From positions 248,001-312,000 of the forward strand of contig QNQO01000222.1 in the NCBI GenBank assembly GCA_003290165.1: a stretch of DNA of 64,000 nucleotides. Direction: 5' to 3'. Positions 1-12,395 of the stretch are shown here, in pieces. The notes under the pieces are model-generated. The model saw only the letters and a list, made by a program, of their open reading frames with translations. It ran no database searches and was not told the origin of the DNA. Source of the DNA: Berberis thunbergii (taxonomy: Eukaryota > Streptophyta > Magnoliopsida > Ranunculales > Berberidaceae). Position 1 is the stretch's first letter, and each line of letters opens with the position of its first letter. Both the position numbers and the translations under genes were made by a program.

Positions 1-453
1 GGTAGAAGGTTTCGTCTTCGTCTTCGCTGTCACTGTGTTTCTTCTTCGTCGCCATTGTTGCGGTTTGAGAGAGATATCAAATGTCTCACTTAAAACTCTC
101 TTACTCACCAAACACCACAAATCCCCATATCTTTGGTGTAGGCTTATTCGGCTCTCCAAACAACTCCCCTCTCATCATGTCTGCTTCTCTTCGGAACCCC
201 AAATCCAAACCCTATTTTCTTTCTCCAAATCAAACCTCAATTCGGAGATTTCTTCCTCTCTAATCGATTAGGAGGGAGGGAGAATGGGGTTGGTGAGTTG
301 GAGAAGTGAAAGGGTTGCAGAGATAGCCATTAGAACAGAACGAGAGAGAGGAGTGTTTTTGAGAGTTTTTTGCAGAGAGAGAGAGCTGTATTTGAAATTC
401 GAGGGTATCAGGCCGGATTTGGAAATGACTTTGATATTTATATCTTTCACAAA
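1..453. other. Unrecognised sequence at left edge
   Basis: A short + strand reading frame (81-263) begins with Met and is rich in Ser, Pro and Asn, a little like a plastid or mitochondrial targeting leader, but it stops after 60 codons and I recognise no family. It may be a captured 5' exon of the kind seen further right. No other feature is visible. Confidence 0.25.
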
Positions 454-740
454 TAAATCCTTCAAAGTCCTTCAAAGTCCATCAAGTCAATAAATCCATT
501 AAAATCTTCTGTTGTTTGAATACCCCTAGATTTTATTGTATTATTTAAAATCCATGATTGAATACCCCATGATTTTAATGGATTATAAAACAATCATTTA
601 AAATCCATGATTGAATACCCCTGGATTTCATTGTATTGTTTTAAATCCTTAATTGAATACCCCCATATTTTAATGGACTTTAAAATCTTTCAGAATCCAT
701 TAAAATACATGATTGAATACCCCCCCTGTAAGAATACATG
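454..740. repeat. Interspersed repeat with internal ATTGAATACCCC sub-repeats
   Basis: The motif ATTGAATACCCC or a close variant occurs about five times (near 516, 558, 610, 650 and 710), separated by AT-rich spacers containing AAAATCCAT or its complement-like form ATTTTAATGGA. This direct and inverted sub-repeat structure is common in small non-autonomous plant elements. I could not fix exact ends or a target duplication. Confidence 0.5.
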
Positions 741-1203
741 ATTAAAATACATACGACCCTGTAAGAATGTCATTTTTGAAGGCATTGATAACATTGTCAA
801 TGTTCAAGCACAACAGATTTCCATGGCTGAGGTAATGACTTAGTTGACATTACACTTTACTTTGCTTATAGTATTGACGTCAAGTTCCCATACCCAATGT
901 GATTTTTTTTTATTGAATTTATTTCTGCACATTTTGCTGATAAGATGACAAGTATCTATACTGCTAAATTGCTGAATTTTGTATTTATATATCACTAAGG
1001 GGAGACTGTTGTCGTTGGCATGACCACAATCTCCCTAAGCTTTTATGGCGACGTTAAAAGTATAACAAAATTGAACCCAATAGGGTTTATCAATTTAAAT
1101 GAGCTTTTCCTAAACCCTAAAAACAAATGTCAAGTTTCGCTTTACCAAAAAAGGAACGACCAATGGGGAGAGAAGAGTAGAGTTTACTTAAAGGGAGATT
1201 AAC
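741..1203. other. No recognised gene
   Basis: Short exon-like patches (around 770-832 and 1000-1020) are open on the + strand but match no family I know. The last five bases, TTAAC, are the left target-site copy of the LTR element that follows. Confidence 0.3.
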
Positions 1204-2790
1204 TGATATTCACATGATTATTACATAAATATCCTCTAATTTATATATGTTAGTGTATAGAATATTATATTTTATTCTAATTATTTTGTTTTCGTGTTTT
1301 TGTAGGAATTTGATCTTAAACGATGAAATTGCATTAAGGCGACAATTCGAATAATGATCAATTGGTTTGTTCAAATGGCGATACAAAATAACAGGTGACA
1401 AGTCGACAATCACATGTCGAAACCCGACTCAAACAAACCCAAATCCATCTGTTTTAACCTAAGCCCAAGCCCAAATTAACCCTAATCCTCCTCCATATAA
1501 TTGGCAAACATGAATCATATTGAACACTCTCCCTTTTGGAGCCCCCTACACTCCTTTCCACGTTCTTCTTCTTCTTCTTCTATCTTTTCCAGCCAACTGA
1601 CCATATCCACCTTGCCGGGGATTTTCGCTCGATAAGAGAACCAACAACGCAACCGCCACGACATCTTTCACTCACGAAATAGAGAGTTACATCACGACAC
1701 ACAACCACCCCCTTCGTTCCATCTATCTTCGTCCCATCTGCCCTTTCGTATCTCCCTCTCTTTTGTAGGAATAGAAGAAAGCAGCAGAGAACAAGAGCAA
1801 CAACAAAACAGACCACCCCTGCTCTTCTTCTATTAACCCGTCCTCTCTTTCTCATTTTTCCCTCTCTTTTACTCTCTTTTGTAGATGAGCTCACTGGAGA
1901 AGAAACAACAAGGAGCAGGAGCAGGAGCAAGACGATAACAGATGCCGGAGGATGCCTTGGAGAAGAAGAACCAGAGTGGGAGCTTTAAACTGTTTTTTTG
2001 AAATAGTCTATTTGCATCCCAGGTTCCTGTCTGAGCCACCACGTTCACACTCTTGCTCAGGTTATCTGCACCCCAACCAGTATTAGACACCACAATCCAG
2101 TTGCACGTGCGAAGATGAATTTTACCTACACCGGTGCTGTAACCTCCTCCACCATGATATTTTAAACCACGTGCCGAGGCAAAGATGAAATCACATGGTT
2201 TCCTAGAGTTTGTCGCATTTAAATTATTGTTTTCTATGTACTTCAATGTTAGATACAATTGGTTTCTGAATATTAACAATTTGCTTTCACCGATTATATC
2301 CTGTATTATAATCTAGACTAATTGGTAGTTAGAAGTTTCTTTGTTGATATTCGAAGTTTATTTTAATTAATTAAGTTAAACCTGTGATTGTATGTACCGT
2401 AGAAAGACATGCAATGCTAGGGGTTTACACCTTTGCTGAAATTAATTGTGAATGTAGATTAATTCTTAAATTAATCATAGTGATTATCGAAAACAGTAAT
2501 TTAGGTTACACAAGTCTCGAAAAACCTGTGGTGGATTCGATGTCTTGGTCTACTTCCTCATCATCTTATAAATTTAATTGTTCAATTTAGTTATCTTAAT
2601 TTAGTAATTTCCAACTGCTATAACCCCCACTTTAGATTTGTTAAAATATATTTTAGAATTCGGTTGTCTCGTCAATCCTCGTGGGATCGACCCATATTTA
2701 CCATTGTCTACTAGTTAGACAGTTGTACACTTGCAGTATAACAAGTAAGATTTATTAGCTTATTAATTTAGGTTAGTAAAATCTGCATCA
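1204..2790 (+). repeat. 5' LTR of the older LTR retrotransposon
   Basis: It is homologous along its length to 8668-10332 and, more distantly, to the LTRs at 54771 and 61623. Shared blocks include the first ~150 bases, the CTTTCACCGATTATATC block, and the last ~150 bases ending in ATCTGCATCA. CTT-rich pyrimidine tracts lie near 1560-1590. Short open frames inside it are incidental. Confidence 0.85.
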
Positions 2791-2796
2791 AGATTT

Positions 2797-2814
2797 TGGC
2801 GCTGTTGCCTGGGA
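2797..2814 (+). promoter_or_regulatory. Primer binding site, tRNA-Asp type, degenerate
   Basis: TGGCGCTGTTGCCTGGGA lies six bases after the LTR. It differs at two positions from TGGCGCCGTTGCCGGGGA, the complement of the 3' end of plant tRNA-Asp(GTC), which is present intact in the younger copy at 56834. Confidence 0.8.
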
Positions 2815-3872
2815 TTGTAACGGTACAATCGAAATCTAGGGTTTGTTTTTACTAGTTTATAGATTATGTATAATTTTCTTTGTTTAGGAACAATGCTAGG
2901 AGTCACTTTCTTATTTGTTTTATTTGCTTGAGTTTTAATTATTTTTGCATTTATTTTGCAGATAGTCACACATATAGGTGCTCAAGTTGGAACAAAGTGA
3001 AAAGCAGACGTCACGAAACCCAAACAGAAAAGAGAAAAATAGCAAAGCAAAGGAATACAAAAAAATAAATACATATATGCTGCATTGTGAATTTTCCTTT
3101 TCAAATTGCGATTCGCGAGGAAACTCTTAGAAATCGGTGAGCTGTCAGGTGGACAATGCTTCTGATCGACGACAACTCAGCTTCTAGCCGGCGTCGTAAG
3201 TAACCCGAAGGAGGTTCACACTGGAGGTAACTTCTACCCACCGCACCTACACGCGATTTCTGTGTGATCACTTGTGTTTTGGTTGTTTTAGATAGTATTG
3301 CATGCGAAATTTTGAATAGTGACAGGATTGATTTTCAACTTCCGTGCCTTCTCCTGTGGATTGGTTAACTACAATTTATTTTAGGGTTAGGAACTTAAGC
3401 CTTCACTGTTTAAAATTTGTAGCAAGATAATTGTCTAGAATTGGTTTGACACTCATAGGGACCCTATTTGGAAGTTTGATAGCTTGAAGTGGTCGAGTGA
3501 AGGAACATATTCAATCTGGAAACAATTCTTGAACTAGGATTTCACTTTGGGCTACAAAGTGGAAAAAGAGGTAGGAACAATTCTGTAGTGGCGGATTGAT
3601 AGGAAATTACCGTGCCTCTCCCACTGTTCGATAAATGAAATTGAATTTCAGCCCTGCATTAGTAACAAAGCTCTAGGATCGTATGTCATTCATTTTGTTT
3701 GCGCATCATTTAGGTGTCATTTAGGGTTCTGTTGTTTTTGTTTTTTTAGAGTTAGGTCATCTTCATATAGAGGTTAGGCGTACATAAAAAAAACCATATT
3801 AAAAAAAAGACTGAGGATAAAGCCTTTAAATATTACTTCTCCCCTTCTACCTCGAAGCTCGAAACAATTTTT

Positions 3873-4001
3873 ATGACTATGGCTCAGAAAATAGATGCAA
3901 TTATGAATTTGACTCAACCCCTACCTCCCACTAATGTTTCATCTGAGGTTTGTGTTGTATGTTCAAGTCCTAGTCATTCCACAGCTGATTGTGATTTGTA
4001 A
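3873..4001 (+). pseudogene. gag remnant with one CCHC zinc knuckle
   Basis: A 42-codon frame starts at an ATG at 3873. It contains a segment reading MAQKIDAIMNLT and then CVVCSSPSHSTADC (codons from 3951), which fits the retroviral CX2CX4HX4C knuckle of gag nucleocapsid. A TAA stop follows two codons later. Beyond the stop the sequence continues in frame with other stops (YDYPEYFVEQVHSF) and resembles 58323-58360 of the younger copy. The knuckle is not found in the younger copy, where this part is replaced by an A-rich tract. Confidence 0.65.
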
Positions 4002-4180
4002 TATGATTATCCTGAATATTTCGTTGAGCAAGTCCATTCTTTTAATGTTATTTGACAATCTGGTTATAACCTAGAGTCCAACTATTACAACTCTGGTTTT
4101 GCCAATAATCCAAATCTCTCTTAGGCTCATAGCTCACACCAAGGGGACATATTTTCTCCTAGGCTCCTCAAGAGCTTAAT

Positions 4181-4799
4181 TGTAACGACCCGATCCGCAC
4201 AGTAAGATATTGTCCACTTTGGGCCCAACCGGTTCGCAGGGTTTTAAAAGGCCTCTTACTATGGGGATCCAACCTCGCACATATATAGCACATCCCCCTT
4301 TCGTACCCAGGCGATGTGAGACTATGATCTCCCCTTGGTAGCTAGTCCAATCCCTCTTGGGATCCACAGGCCTGTTGGGCCTATTGGCCTCCAACCCTCA
4401 CCTTCACCTCAGGTCCGCCCACTTAGGGTCTCACAATCAACCCCCATTAAGGCCCAATGTCCTCGTTGACCACACATGCACAACGTTCATGTTGCACGAG
4501 AGTCCACCTCCACGTGACATACTTCTGGCTGGGTCAGGCTCTGATACCATTCTGTAACGACCCGATCCGCACAGTAAGATATTGTCCGCTTTGGGCCCAA
4601 CCAGCCCGCACGGCTTTAAAAGGCCTCTTACTATGGGGATCCAACCTCGCACATATATAACACATCCCCCTTCCGCACCCAGGCGATGTGGGACTAAGAT
4701 TTCCCCTTGGTAGGTAGTCCAACCCCTCTTGGGATCCACAAGCCTGTTCGGCCTCCAACCCTCACCCTCACCTCAGGTCCGCCCACTTAGGGTTTCACA
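4181..4799 (-). mobile_element. TRIM (terminal-repeat retrotransposon in miniature), nested
   Basis: Direct repeats 4181-4435 (255 bp) and 4553-4799 (247 bp), each with TG..CA ends on the + strand, flank only 117 bases. At 4537-4549, GGCTCTGATACCA is the complement of TGGTATCAGAGCC, the initiator-Met tRNA primer site. It lies three bases from the right-hand repeat, so the element runs on the minus strand. A purine-rich tract next to the other repeat (near 4438-4450) is the polypurine tract. TTAAT is perfectly duplicated at 4176-4180 and 4800-4804. There is no coding capacity. It sits inside the gag region of the LTR retrotransposon and is younger than it. Confidence 0.93.
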
Positions 4800-4810
4800 T
4801 TAATCCTGTT

Positions 4811-5619
4811 ATGCCTCAATTTAACCAAGTTCTTCCAAACACATCCAGTTTAGAGGAAACGATTAACCGTTGTATGCAGCGCACAAAACGAATGCTTGAA
4901 CATGATTCTCAGGCTATATTAGAGTTAAAAATCGCGACTCAATACCAATATCAAGCTATCAATAGACTTGAGATAACTGTGAGTCATATTTCTCAGGCAT
5001 GATCTGAGAGTGAGTTAGGAAGAGTTCTTGGTTACCCTGTTCAAAACCTAGAGAGTCAATTCATAATTGGTAACACATTGAAACCCGAGTTAGATGATGT
5101 ATTTGAGGACAATGTGATTGAAACTACTTTACTTCTTGACCCATCCCCCTCACATTTTCATGCTGACTCATTAGATGAATGCATTCCTAGTTACTCGTGC
5201 ATAAATTCTGATTATAAGTATTCTTTGAAGTTTAGTATTGACTATTTTCTCGATATGAGTGACCCCATGATTAAATAAATAGTCAGGGCATTATCGGAAA
5301 ACACATCTAAGGAGATACTACATGCCATAGGTAGTGTTGATTCCAGGTTTGGGGGTGTTGTTGAGTTGTCTAGTTCATCATCTTTGTGCAATTCATTTTG
5401 TATGATGAGCTTGTACCACCCGATATATCTATAGACATACCTCTTTGCACCCCTTTTACATCAACTGACTCTACTTACGTTGATCCCTTGTTTTTAAGTG
5501 ATGATTTTAGTTTTGACCATCCTATTGTGCAACACATTCAATCTTCTTATTTGACACCTGACTTAGGATGTCCCTTTTTAGGAGTAGGCAAGAGTCATTT
5601 GCTGGATATCACTGTTTGA
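4811..5619 (+). pseudogene. gag-like reading frame remnants of the older LTR element
   Basis: Broken frames at 4811-5002, 5078-5278 and 5386-5619 correspond to the longer frame at 58552-59457 of the younger copy. Shared patches include VPPDISI, DDFSFDHPIVQHIQSS (younger: EDFSFHHPVVKIIQSS) and a short coiled-coil-like stretch with AINRLEITVSHI. After 5619 the similarity continues through stops to the conserved post-coding block around 5880-5930 (GACGACATTAAACC, GGAGGCAGCC). The product would be structural, of gag type; it is not expressible here. Confidence 0.6.
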
Positions 5620-8600
5620 GACACTTTTATGCTCCAGGCCCCTACGAATTTCCTAGGAATGCGAGCACATTTCCATTTTCAGTATGATCTTGCTTGGTGC
5701 CTTTGTAACTTTTGAGGTGGGTTAGAAGATGTTGTGCCGCATATAGTTGTTACTATTTGTTGGATGGATCCTCAACTTTTTAGGTTGTTGTTATACGATT
5801 CTTTAACACTTTTGGAGGAGGGTGTTTGCTATGTTCTTCCTCGTCATTTCATAGTACATCATTTATGAGGAAGAATATACGTCGGGCCGACGACATTAAA
5901 CCAAGTGCTCCTAGGAGGCAGCCCAACTTCTGTTGTGTCATTATGGTTAGTCTGGATTGATTTTTGAGTTCTTTCTAGTTGCATTTCATTCATACTCGTT
6001 AGCTCCGTAACAATTTTGACTCATAACTGGTACATGTATTTTTTTTTCTTTTGTGCATTTTTGTGTCCTGTATGTGTTTTTTTTATTATCAATTTCTCAT
6101 GATGAGTCCACAATTCTTATGTTTTTTAGTGTTTATTGGTGGATGATTTCGTCGAAATTGGTAAAAACATTCCCATGGTAATATCCCTTTAACTCTCATT
6201 TTTATCCATTTCCTTCATTTGTCATGATCCTTATTTTATACATTGATGATTATGACTGTGTGTGCAAATTTTTTCGATTTGAAAATGCATTCAAAATCCG
6301 AGTTCCTTTCCGATGAAGAGAATGTATGCTTTTAAATTTGAGAAATACATGTTATCACTTGTCACATTGATATTTCAATAGGAAGACATAAGATTTGATG
6401 TTATCCTTAAGTAAAATATATTTCATGAGATTTTGACTCGACTACTCTTGCACTATAAGCCAAGTTAGCATAATTTGAAGTTAATCAGTAAGATATTAAC
6501 GAAAAAGCCTTAGAATAATAGTAGAGACTTAACCCTTGTGAGTTTCGAGACATTCTATTTTTCTTGAGGGTTACTAAATAAATTTTGACTCTTCTTAAGT
6601 TCACATTATCTCGTTGATGATCTCATTATTCTTGTTTCTTTTATTGATTGCTTTGAGAGTGACATTAAAATTGAATCACTACACTAAAATTTTTGGTTTA
6701 TTAAGTTGAAATGTAATAATACCGACTAGAACTTAGGAAATGATTTAGGCATTTTTTTTTCTGAACCGTTCTTTAGCCTACCTAATAGGGGTATTAATTT
6801 GTTTTTAAAAGCCGGCCGAATCAAATTGAACCAAATCGAACCGAAATCAAAACCGAAACTAAATAGTAGAAAATCGAACCGAACCGAATGCATTAGGTTC
6901 GAATGTGATTTTGAATTTTTTAACACCCGAAACCGTTAAGTGAGTTTTTTTTTTCTAATTTTAATTCTCATTTCCCACCCATTCTAATTTTCGATTCACC
7001 CTATCCATAGCCATACCTCTCATTTTAATTGAATTCCTACATTCTCTCTCATTTTTTTAATTCAATTCTCTATCGTTTTCCACCCATTCCAATTTCCAAC
7101 GCACCCTACCCATAACATACCTTTCATTTTTAATTCAATTCTCTTTCTCCCTTTTTTTAAATTCAATTCTTTTTTTTAAATCAATTCCCAACCACCATTT
7201 CTCTTTCTCATTTTTAATTCCCACCACTATTCCTCTTTCTTTTACTCTCATTATCTTTTTTAATTCCCATATACTTTTTTTTTATTATCCCACAATGAAA
7301 TCATGAACAACTGAAAACAAAGTGAACAACTTATTATGAAAAACCAAATAAAATCAAACCAAACCGAACCGAACCGCACGGTTTGGTTTTTATATTTGAA
7401 AATTGGAAAATCAAATCGAACCGAACCTAAGCTTGGTTCGATTTCGGTTTTAGCATAATTTTGAACTGTTTGAACCGATTAACAACCCTACTACCTAATA
7501 ATAAATATTTGTTTGCAATCCCTTGAGCCTTTGAATAGCTTTTTATTTGCTAACCTCATTTCCATTACCTACTCCAATTATGGAGTAATACCCCATATTA
7601 TTATTATTATTCCATTTATCAAATTTATCTGAGAATGTGTATGGTTGATATATTTTGAAATGAGCAAATATAAAGAGCTGAAACTAAATATTTCATGAAT
7701 CGTCAAGAATGAAATGTTTCATTATGCAGAAAGGGAAAAACATGTCATTGAAAAAAAAAAGAATAATGATTCAAAAAAATTATGATGAAAAAATTATAAC
7801 GAAGAAAAATTAATGGTGTATAACATTGGTTTATTCTTCAGTGCCCCATGTGTTTATTAAAGGATGCATTCATTCTCATAAATTTTGTATATCCCTTTTC
7901 ATTCTTGTTAGCCATAATCTTAGCCTTTTTACAACCAAATGAAGACCTAATTGATCATAAGTAAATGTCCGGTTCATAGATGTGGAGATTGAATAGACAA
8001 GAACTATGGTGTTTGATTCAACATTCTCAAAGTAATTGATATTCCAGTTCATGAGATCATATTCATTTCATTATTTGAAAAATTTGTTTTTATGATAATT
8101 ATATGTGAGATGTTTGTGTTTCCATAATTTATTCTTTTCCTCACATATAAACTAATTGATAAATAACCAATATCTGAGTGATTCATTTCTGAGCGACGAA
8201 TGAGATTTGTAGTTGAAGCATACTTTTTAAAGGTGATCTAGTTGTAACTTTACTGTGAAAAGGAGAGTTATGTTGATAAGGCCATGCACACAGATACACA
8301 CTTTGAGCTGAGAATGATTGATGAAATTTATTTAACCTTTAGATACTATTACATCGTTGTTAAACTCTTTGATATATTATTGTGACACTGTTAGGTTTTT
8401 TCTGAAACTTTTGGCAATTAGGTTATTACTCCGAGGATAATAAATAGTGACCATGTTTTTGAAATTGATTAAAGTCAGTAATGTTTGTGGGTAACATTTC
8501 TGAAAATCCCCACGAGACTATAACTTGTCCACTGGAGATAATCTAGAGTTTTAAAACTCTGTTGCACATTTAAGATAAGTGCAACCGATGATTCATGCGA

Positions 8601-8667
8601 AAGTGAGTTAAGATTTTATTTTTATTGTTTTGCTATTGGACTAACAAAATATAAGTTTGTATGTATT
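5620..8667 (+). other. Non-coding 3' internal region of the older LTR element
   Basis: This long AT-rich tract has no gene. It carries the block after the coding part with the motif GTTAAACCAAGTGCTCCTAG and matches 59458-61622 of the younger copy in order, for example the segment near 8470-8600 with AATGTTTGTGGGTAACAT. The last ~20 bases before the 3' LTR are a decayed polypurine tract. The hAT-type element at 6786-7490 interrupts it. Confidence 0.6.
6786..7490. mobile_element. Non-autonomous hAT-type element with perfect 8-bp TSD
   Basis: The ends are inverted repeats: TAGGGGTATTAATTTG at the left and, on the other strand, TAGGGTTGTTAATCGG at the right (12 of 16 match). CTACCTAA is duplicated at 6778-6785 and 7491-7498. 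The inside has inverted blocks rich in AACCGAACCGAA at both ends and an AT-rich middle with no ORF. The younger relative at 60430-60480 has no insert at the equivalent place. Confidence 0.85.
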
Positions 8668-10332
8668 TGATATTCACATAATTATTACATAAAATATCGT
8701 CTAATTTATATATGTTAGTGTTTTGAATATTATATTTTATTCTAATTATTTCGTTTTTGTGTTTTTATAGGAATTTGAGCTTAGATGATGAAATTGCATT
8801 AAGGCAGTAATTCGAATAATGATCAATTGGTTAGTTCAAATGGCGGTACATAGTAACAGTTGACAAGTCGACAATCACATGCCAAAACCCGACCCAAACA
8901 AACCCAAATTCATCTGTTTTAACCTAAGCCCAAGCCCAAGTTAACCCTAATCCTCCTCCATATTATTGGCAAACAGGAATCATATTTAGCACTCTCCCTT
9001 TTGGAAAACTCTTCTCCTCTCCCTTTTGGAGGCCTCCCTACCCTCTCTTCCACGTTCCTCTTCCTCTTTTCTCTTTTTCCGGCCATCCGACCATATCCAC
9101 CCTGCCTGGGATCCTTGCTCGATAGGAGAATTGGCAGCGCAACCACTTCAGCTCGCCATCACCACCATCACAATCAGACCACGCACCACCACGACATCTC
9201 TCACGCGCGAAACTGAGAGTAACATCACGACACAAACCACCCCCTTCGTTCCATCTCTCTTCGTCCCATCTCCCATTTCCCCTCTCGTACCTCTCTCTCT
9301 CTTTTGCAGGAATAGAAGAAAGCAGCAGAGAAACAGGAGCAGCATCAGAGCAAATCACCCCTGGTCCTTTTCCGTTCGCCCCGTCCTCTCTCTTTCTCTC
9401 TCGTATCTCTCTCACTCTTTCCTCCATTTTAATCTCTCTTGCAGGTGAGCTTCACCGGAGAAGAGGAAGCAGCAAGGAGTAGGAGCAAGATGGCAGTTGA
9501 TGCAGGAGGACGCGTTGGAGAAGTAGAACCAGGCGGGAGCTTTGAAATGTTTTTTTGAAACAGTCTATTTGCACCCCAGGTTCCTGTCTGAGCCACAACG
9601 TCCTCACTCTTGCTCAAGTTATCTGCACCCCAGCCAATATTAGCCACCACAGTCCAGTTGCACGTGCGGAGATGAATTTTACCTACCCTAGTGCTGTGAC
9701 TTCCTCTACCATGATCTTTTAGACCCCGCATCAAGACGAAGATGAAACAACATGGTTTTCTAGAGTTTGTCACATTTAAATTATTGTTTTTTAGATACAA
9801 TTGATTTATGAATATTAACTATTTGCTTTCACCGATTATATCTGGTATAATAATCTAGACTAATCAGTATTTAGAAGTTTCTTTGTTGATAATCGAAGTC
9901 TGTTTTAATTAATTAAGTTAAACCTGTGATTGTGTTGCCGTAGAAAGACATGCAATGCTAGGGGTTTAGGCCTTTGCTAAAATTAATTGTGAATATGGAT
10001 TAATCTTTAGATTAATCGTAGTGATTATCAAAAACAGTAATTTAGGTTACACAAATCTCGAAGAACCTGTGGTGGATTCGATGTCTTTGTCCACTTCCTC
10101 ATCATCTTATAAATTTAATTATTCATTTTAGTTCTATTAATTTAGTCATTTTCAGCAATCGTAACCCTCACTTTAGATTAGTTTAAATAGATTTTAGAAT
10201 TCGGTTGTCTCGTCAATCCTCGTGGGGTCGATCCATATTTGCCACTGTCTACTAATTAGACAGTCGTGCACTTGCCGTATAACTAGCAGGGTTTATTATC
10301 TTATTAATTTAGGTTTAGTAAAATTTGCATCA
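8668..10332 (+). repeat. 3' LTR of the older LTR retrotransposon
   Basis: It starts TGATATTCACATAATT and ends TTTGCATCA, and is collinear with 1204-2790 with many substitutions and small indels. Open frames within it on both strands (for example 9026-9448 and 9038-9427) are low-complexity and incidental. Confidence 0.85.
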
Positions 10333-12298
10333 GTAACCAAACCCATGGGGATGCCACAAAAGACGATGAATGTTGAAGAAACCCCTGTGTGACGTTCATT
10401 TAGGAGATTGATTTGATATTTTTAGTTTTTATAAGCGTTCGAGGGACGGTGAAAAGTTGATAAATGCACAATTTATTGTTATTTATTGTTGATTTCATCC
10501 TTGTTTATATTGTTTCAACAATTCCTTGTGACGAAAGAAGAAATTAGCATAATCAAGCATGGTTTTGATGTAGCTGTGAACCTTGTTAATAAGAAATCCA
10601 ACAACTGCGTAGTAACCAGGAATGTACGTTCCAATCTATGAAGATTCAGTTTATTGAATTTGCTGAAACTTTGAATGGCATATTGAAGGGTAATCAAACT
10701 CTGCGTAAGAACATTTTTGGTAGTAGGATCAGACATACAGATGGGCATTGTGGTGACGTTCTACCCTATCCACAAGGCCGTTGATGATCATGTACGCCCT
10801 TATTCCAAGGTGTATTACATTTATTTTTACGGTCATATGTAATTGTTTTTTTATATTTATATTGGTGAGGCTATTAGAGATGCAATAACTCTGATATGTT
10901 TTGTAGTTGTTTAATGAATCTGAATGGAAACTGACGATGCTTGACCCTATCTCCCTCTCCATTTTTTTCTTTTTCTTTTTCATTTCTATTAATTACTTCT
11001 AGTATTGAGATAAAACTTTCCAATTAGAGAGTGGATTAGCACAGCTAATTCAACTGAAGGAGAAGGAGCCACATTGGAATTCTTTGAGATGATCAAGGTC
11101 ATTTCTTCACGGACATGAAGTATATCTACTTCACTGAAACCTGTTCTAGAGTTGTTATCTGCACTACTGGTTTTCGTTTGTGTAAATAAGCCCAATGAAT
11201 CAAATTCAAAATCTAGGATTTTGGTGGAAAAGAAGATGAAGAATGGGTAGGTGGATGGAAGCTCGAATCTTCCGAATTCAGGAATGGAAATGAATGGAAT
11301 GGTTATAATTCAAGGCACATTTGTTCGTTCTACAAGAAATTTCCTGGTGAGATTTCCCCTATCTAATTTTACCTTCCAGAATTTGATCGTATTGCATCGG
11401 AATGAGTTAGTTGCTGTTTCTTGTTCAATTATTCCATACAGTGGTAATATAGGTTCTACTTTGCAAAAGTTTGTTAAAAATATTTAATAATAGAAGCTAG
11501 TTCAAGCTGCTTGAAATAATTTCGTTATCTTAGTAATTGGGGGATTAGTAATTTTACGTTTTCATGTAATGCGGTGTTAAGAAGATTGTTTTATGAATGC
11601 AGGGAAGTCTTTTACTGTAGATGCATTCTGCTATGACTATATCGAAGGATGCAGGGAAGTCTTTTACTTTATCACTGTACATCCAGATGATTTTACTTTC
11701 CAGAGTGCGATCCCTCAGAAAGGCAGCGAAGTGAACTTGATCCTTGGTGGTATTGACCTTAATAATTCAGGCAGGTCGGCATGTTTTATTGAAGTGATTT
11801 ATGCATTAAGGTTGACCTGTAATATGAGCTGACCTCAAAAAAGAAGAATAGTCATTAGTGGTTGGCGATCAGTTGACCATCTTTATATCCATTGACCATT
11901 GTTCCTTTCGAGCTGAATCAGGAGTGTGTTTCATGCCCTGCAAGCTGAGGGAGTTGTTCTGAAGTGATGCCTATGTTCAGTCCCCTGAATAATGGTAATG
12001 AGAAGGTATTTTGGGATTTAAATCTGTTTACATTATGAGAAATGCTTTGAGCCAATTACAACAGAGGAACATTAGTAAATCTGGAAGTAGTGGTATACTT
12101 TGTGTTAGTTCCTAAGAAGAGTATGGTGACGTAGCTCATTACCTTCATTTTATTTGTTTCATTAGCATAGTTTCAATACAATTTGCACCTTCCCCTTTTC
12201 TTAAATTGGCATTTCATGTCCCACTAAATGCTATATGTTATGGTGAAAATGCTTTTTTCTTTACCTTTGTGTGTTAACTTCAAACTACAAATGTGTAG
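10333..12298. other. Unrecognised DNA with exon-like patches
   Basis: Several + strand patches look like exons. One (11593-11832) is open with HPDDFTFQSAIPQKGSEVN in the middle and contains a local duplication of AGGGAAGTCTTTTACT (11603 and 11655). I recognise no family. By position these could be further captured fragments of the CACTA element that ends at 35951. Confidence 0.25.
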
Positions 12299-12395
12299 AT
12301 AGCACATCAACCTAGCATATATGTTTTGGATACCCCAAGAGTACTGGTTCCAAGTATCCCAGATTTAGAGATGGGGCTAAAGCTGGCCATAACAG
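12299..12395 (+). pseudogene. Captured exon of DAR GTPase 2-like (mitochondrial ribosome-assembly GTPase)
   Basis: An exon flanked by AG (12298) and GT (12396) encodes IAHQPSIYVLDTPRVLVPSI and then PDLEMGLKLAIT. This matches what I remember of the plant MTG1/YlqF-type circularly permuted GTPases around the G3 motif. The native DTPG is DTPR here, a change in a nucleotide-contacting Gly. No neighbouring exons of the gene were found, so it is a single-exon fragment. The host protein helps large-subunit assembly in mitochondria; nothing here suggests a working product. Confidence 0.65.

Larger units (their letters stand above)
1204..10332 (+). mobile_element. Non-autonomous Ty3/gypsy-like LTR retrotransposon, older copy
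   Basis: Two related LTRs (1204-2790 and 8668-10332) both start TGATATTCACAT and end GCATCA. The flanking 5-mers are TTAAC and GTAAC, an imperfect target duplication. A degenerate tRNA-Asp primer site follows the 5' LTR. The interior holds only gag-like remnants; I see no protease, reverse transcriptase or integrase, so mobility would need proteins from another element. A TRIM and a hAT-type element have inserted into it. The LTRs differ in length (1587 and 1665 bp) and at many bases, so this copy is much older than its relative at 54771-63679. Confidence 0.85.

Noticed and set aside
9026..9448. Open frames on both strands of the LTRs (also 55461-55883, 62313-62735 and their minus-strand partners)
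   Set aside because: They lie in low-complexity LTR DNA rich in Ser, Pro, His or Arg, overlap one another on both strands, and have no recognisable domain.
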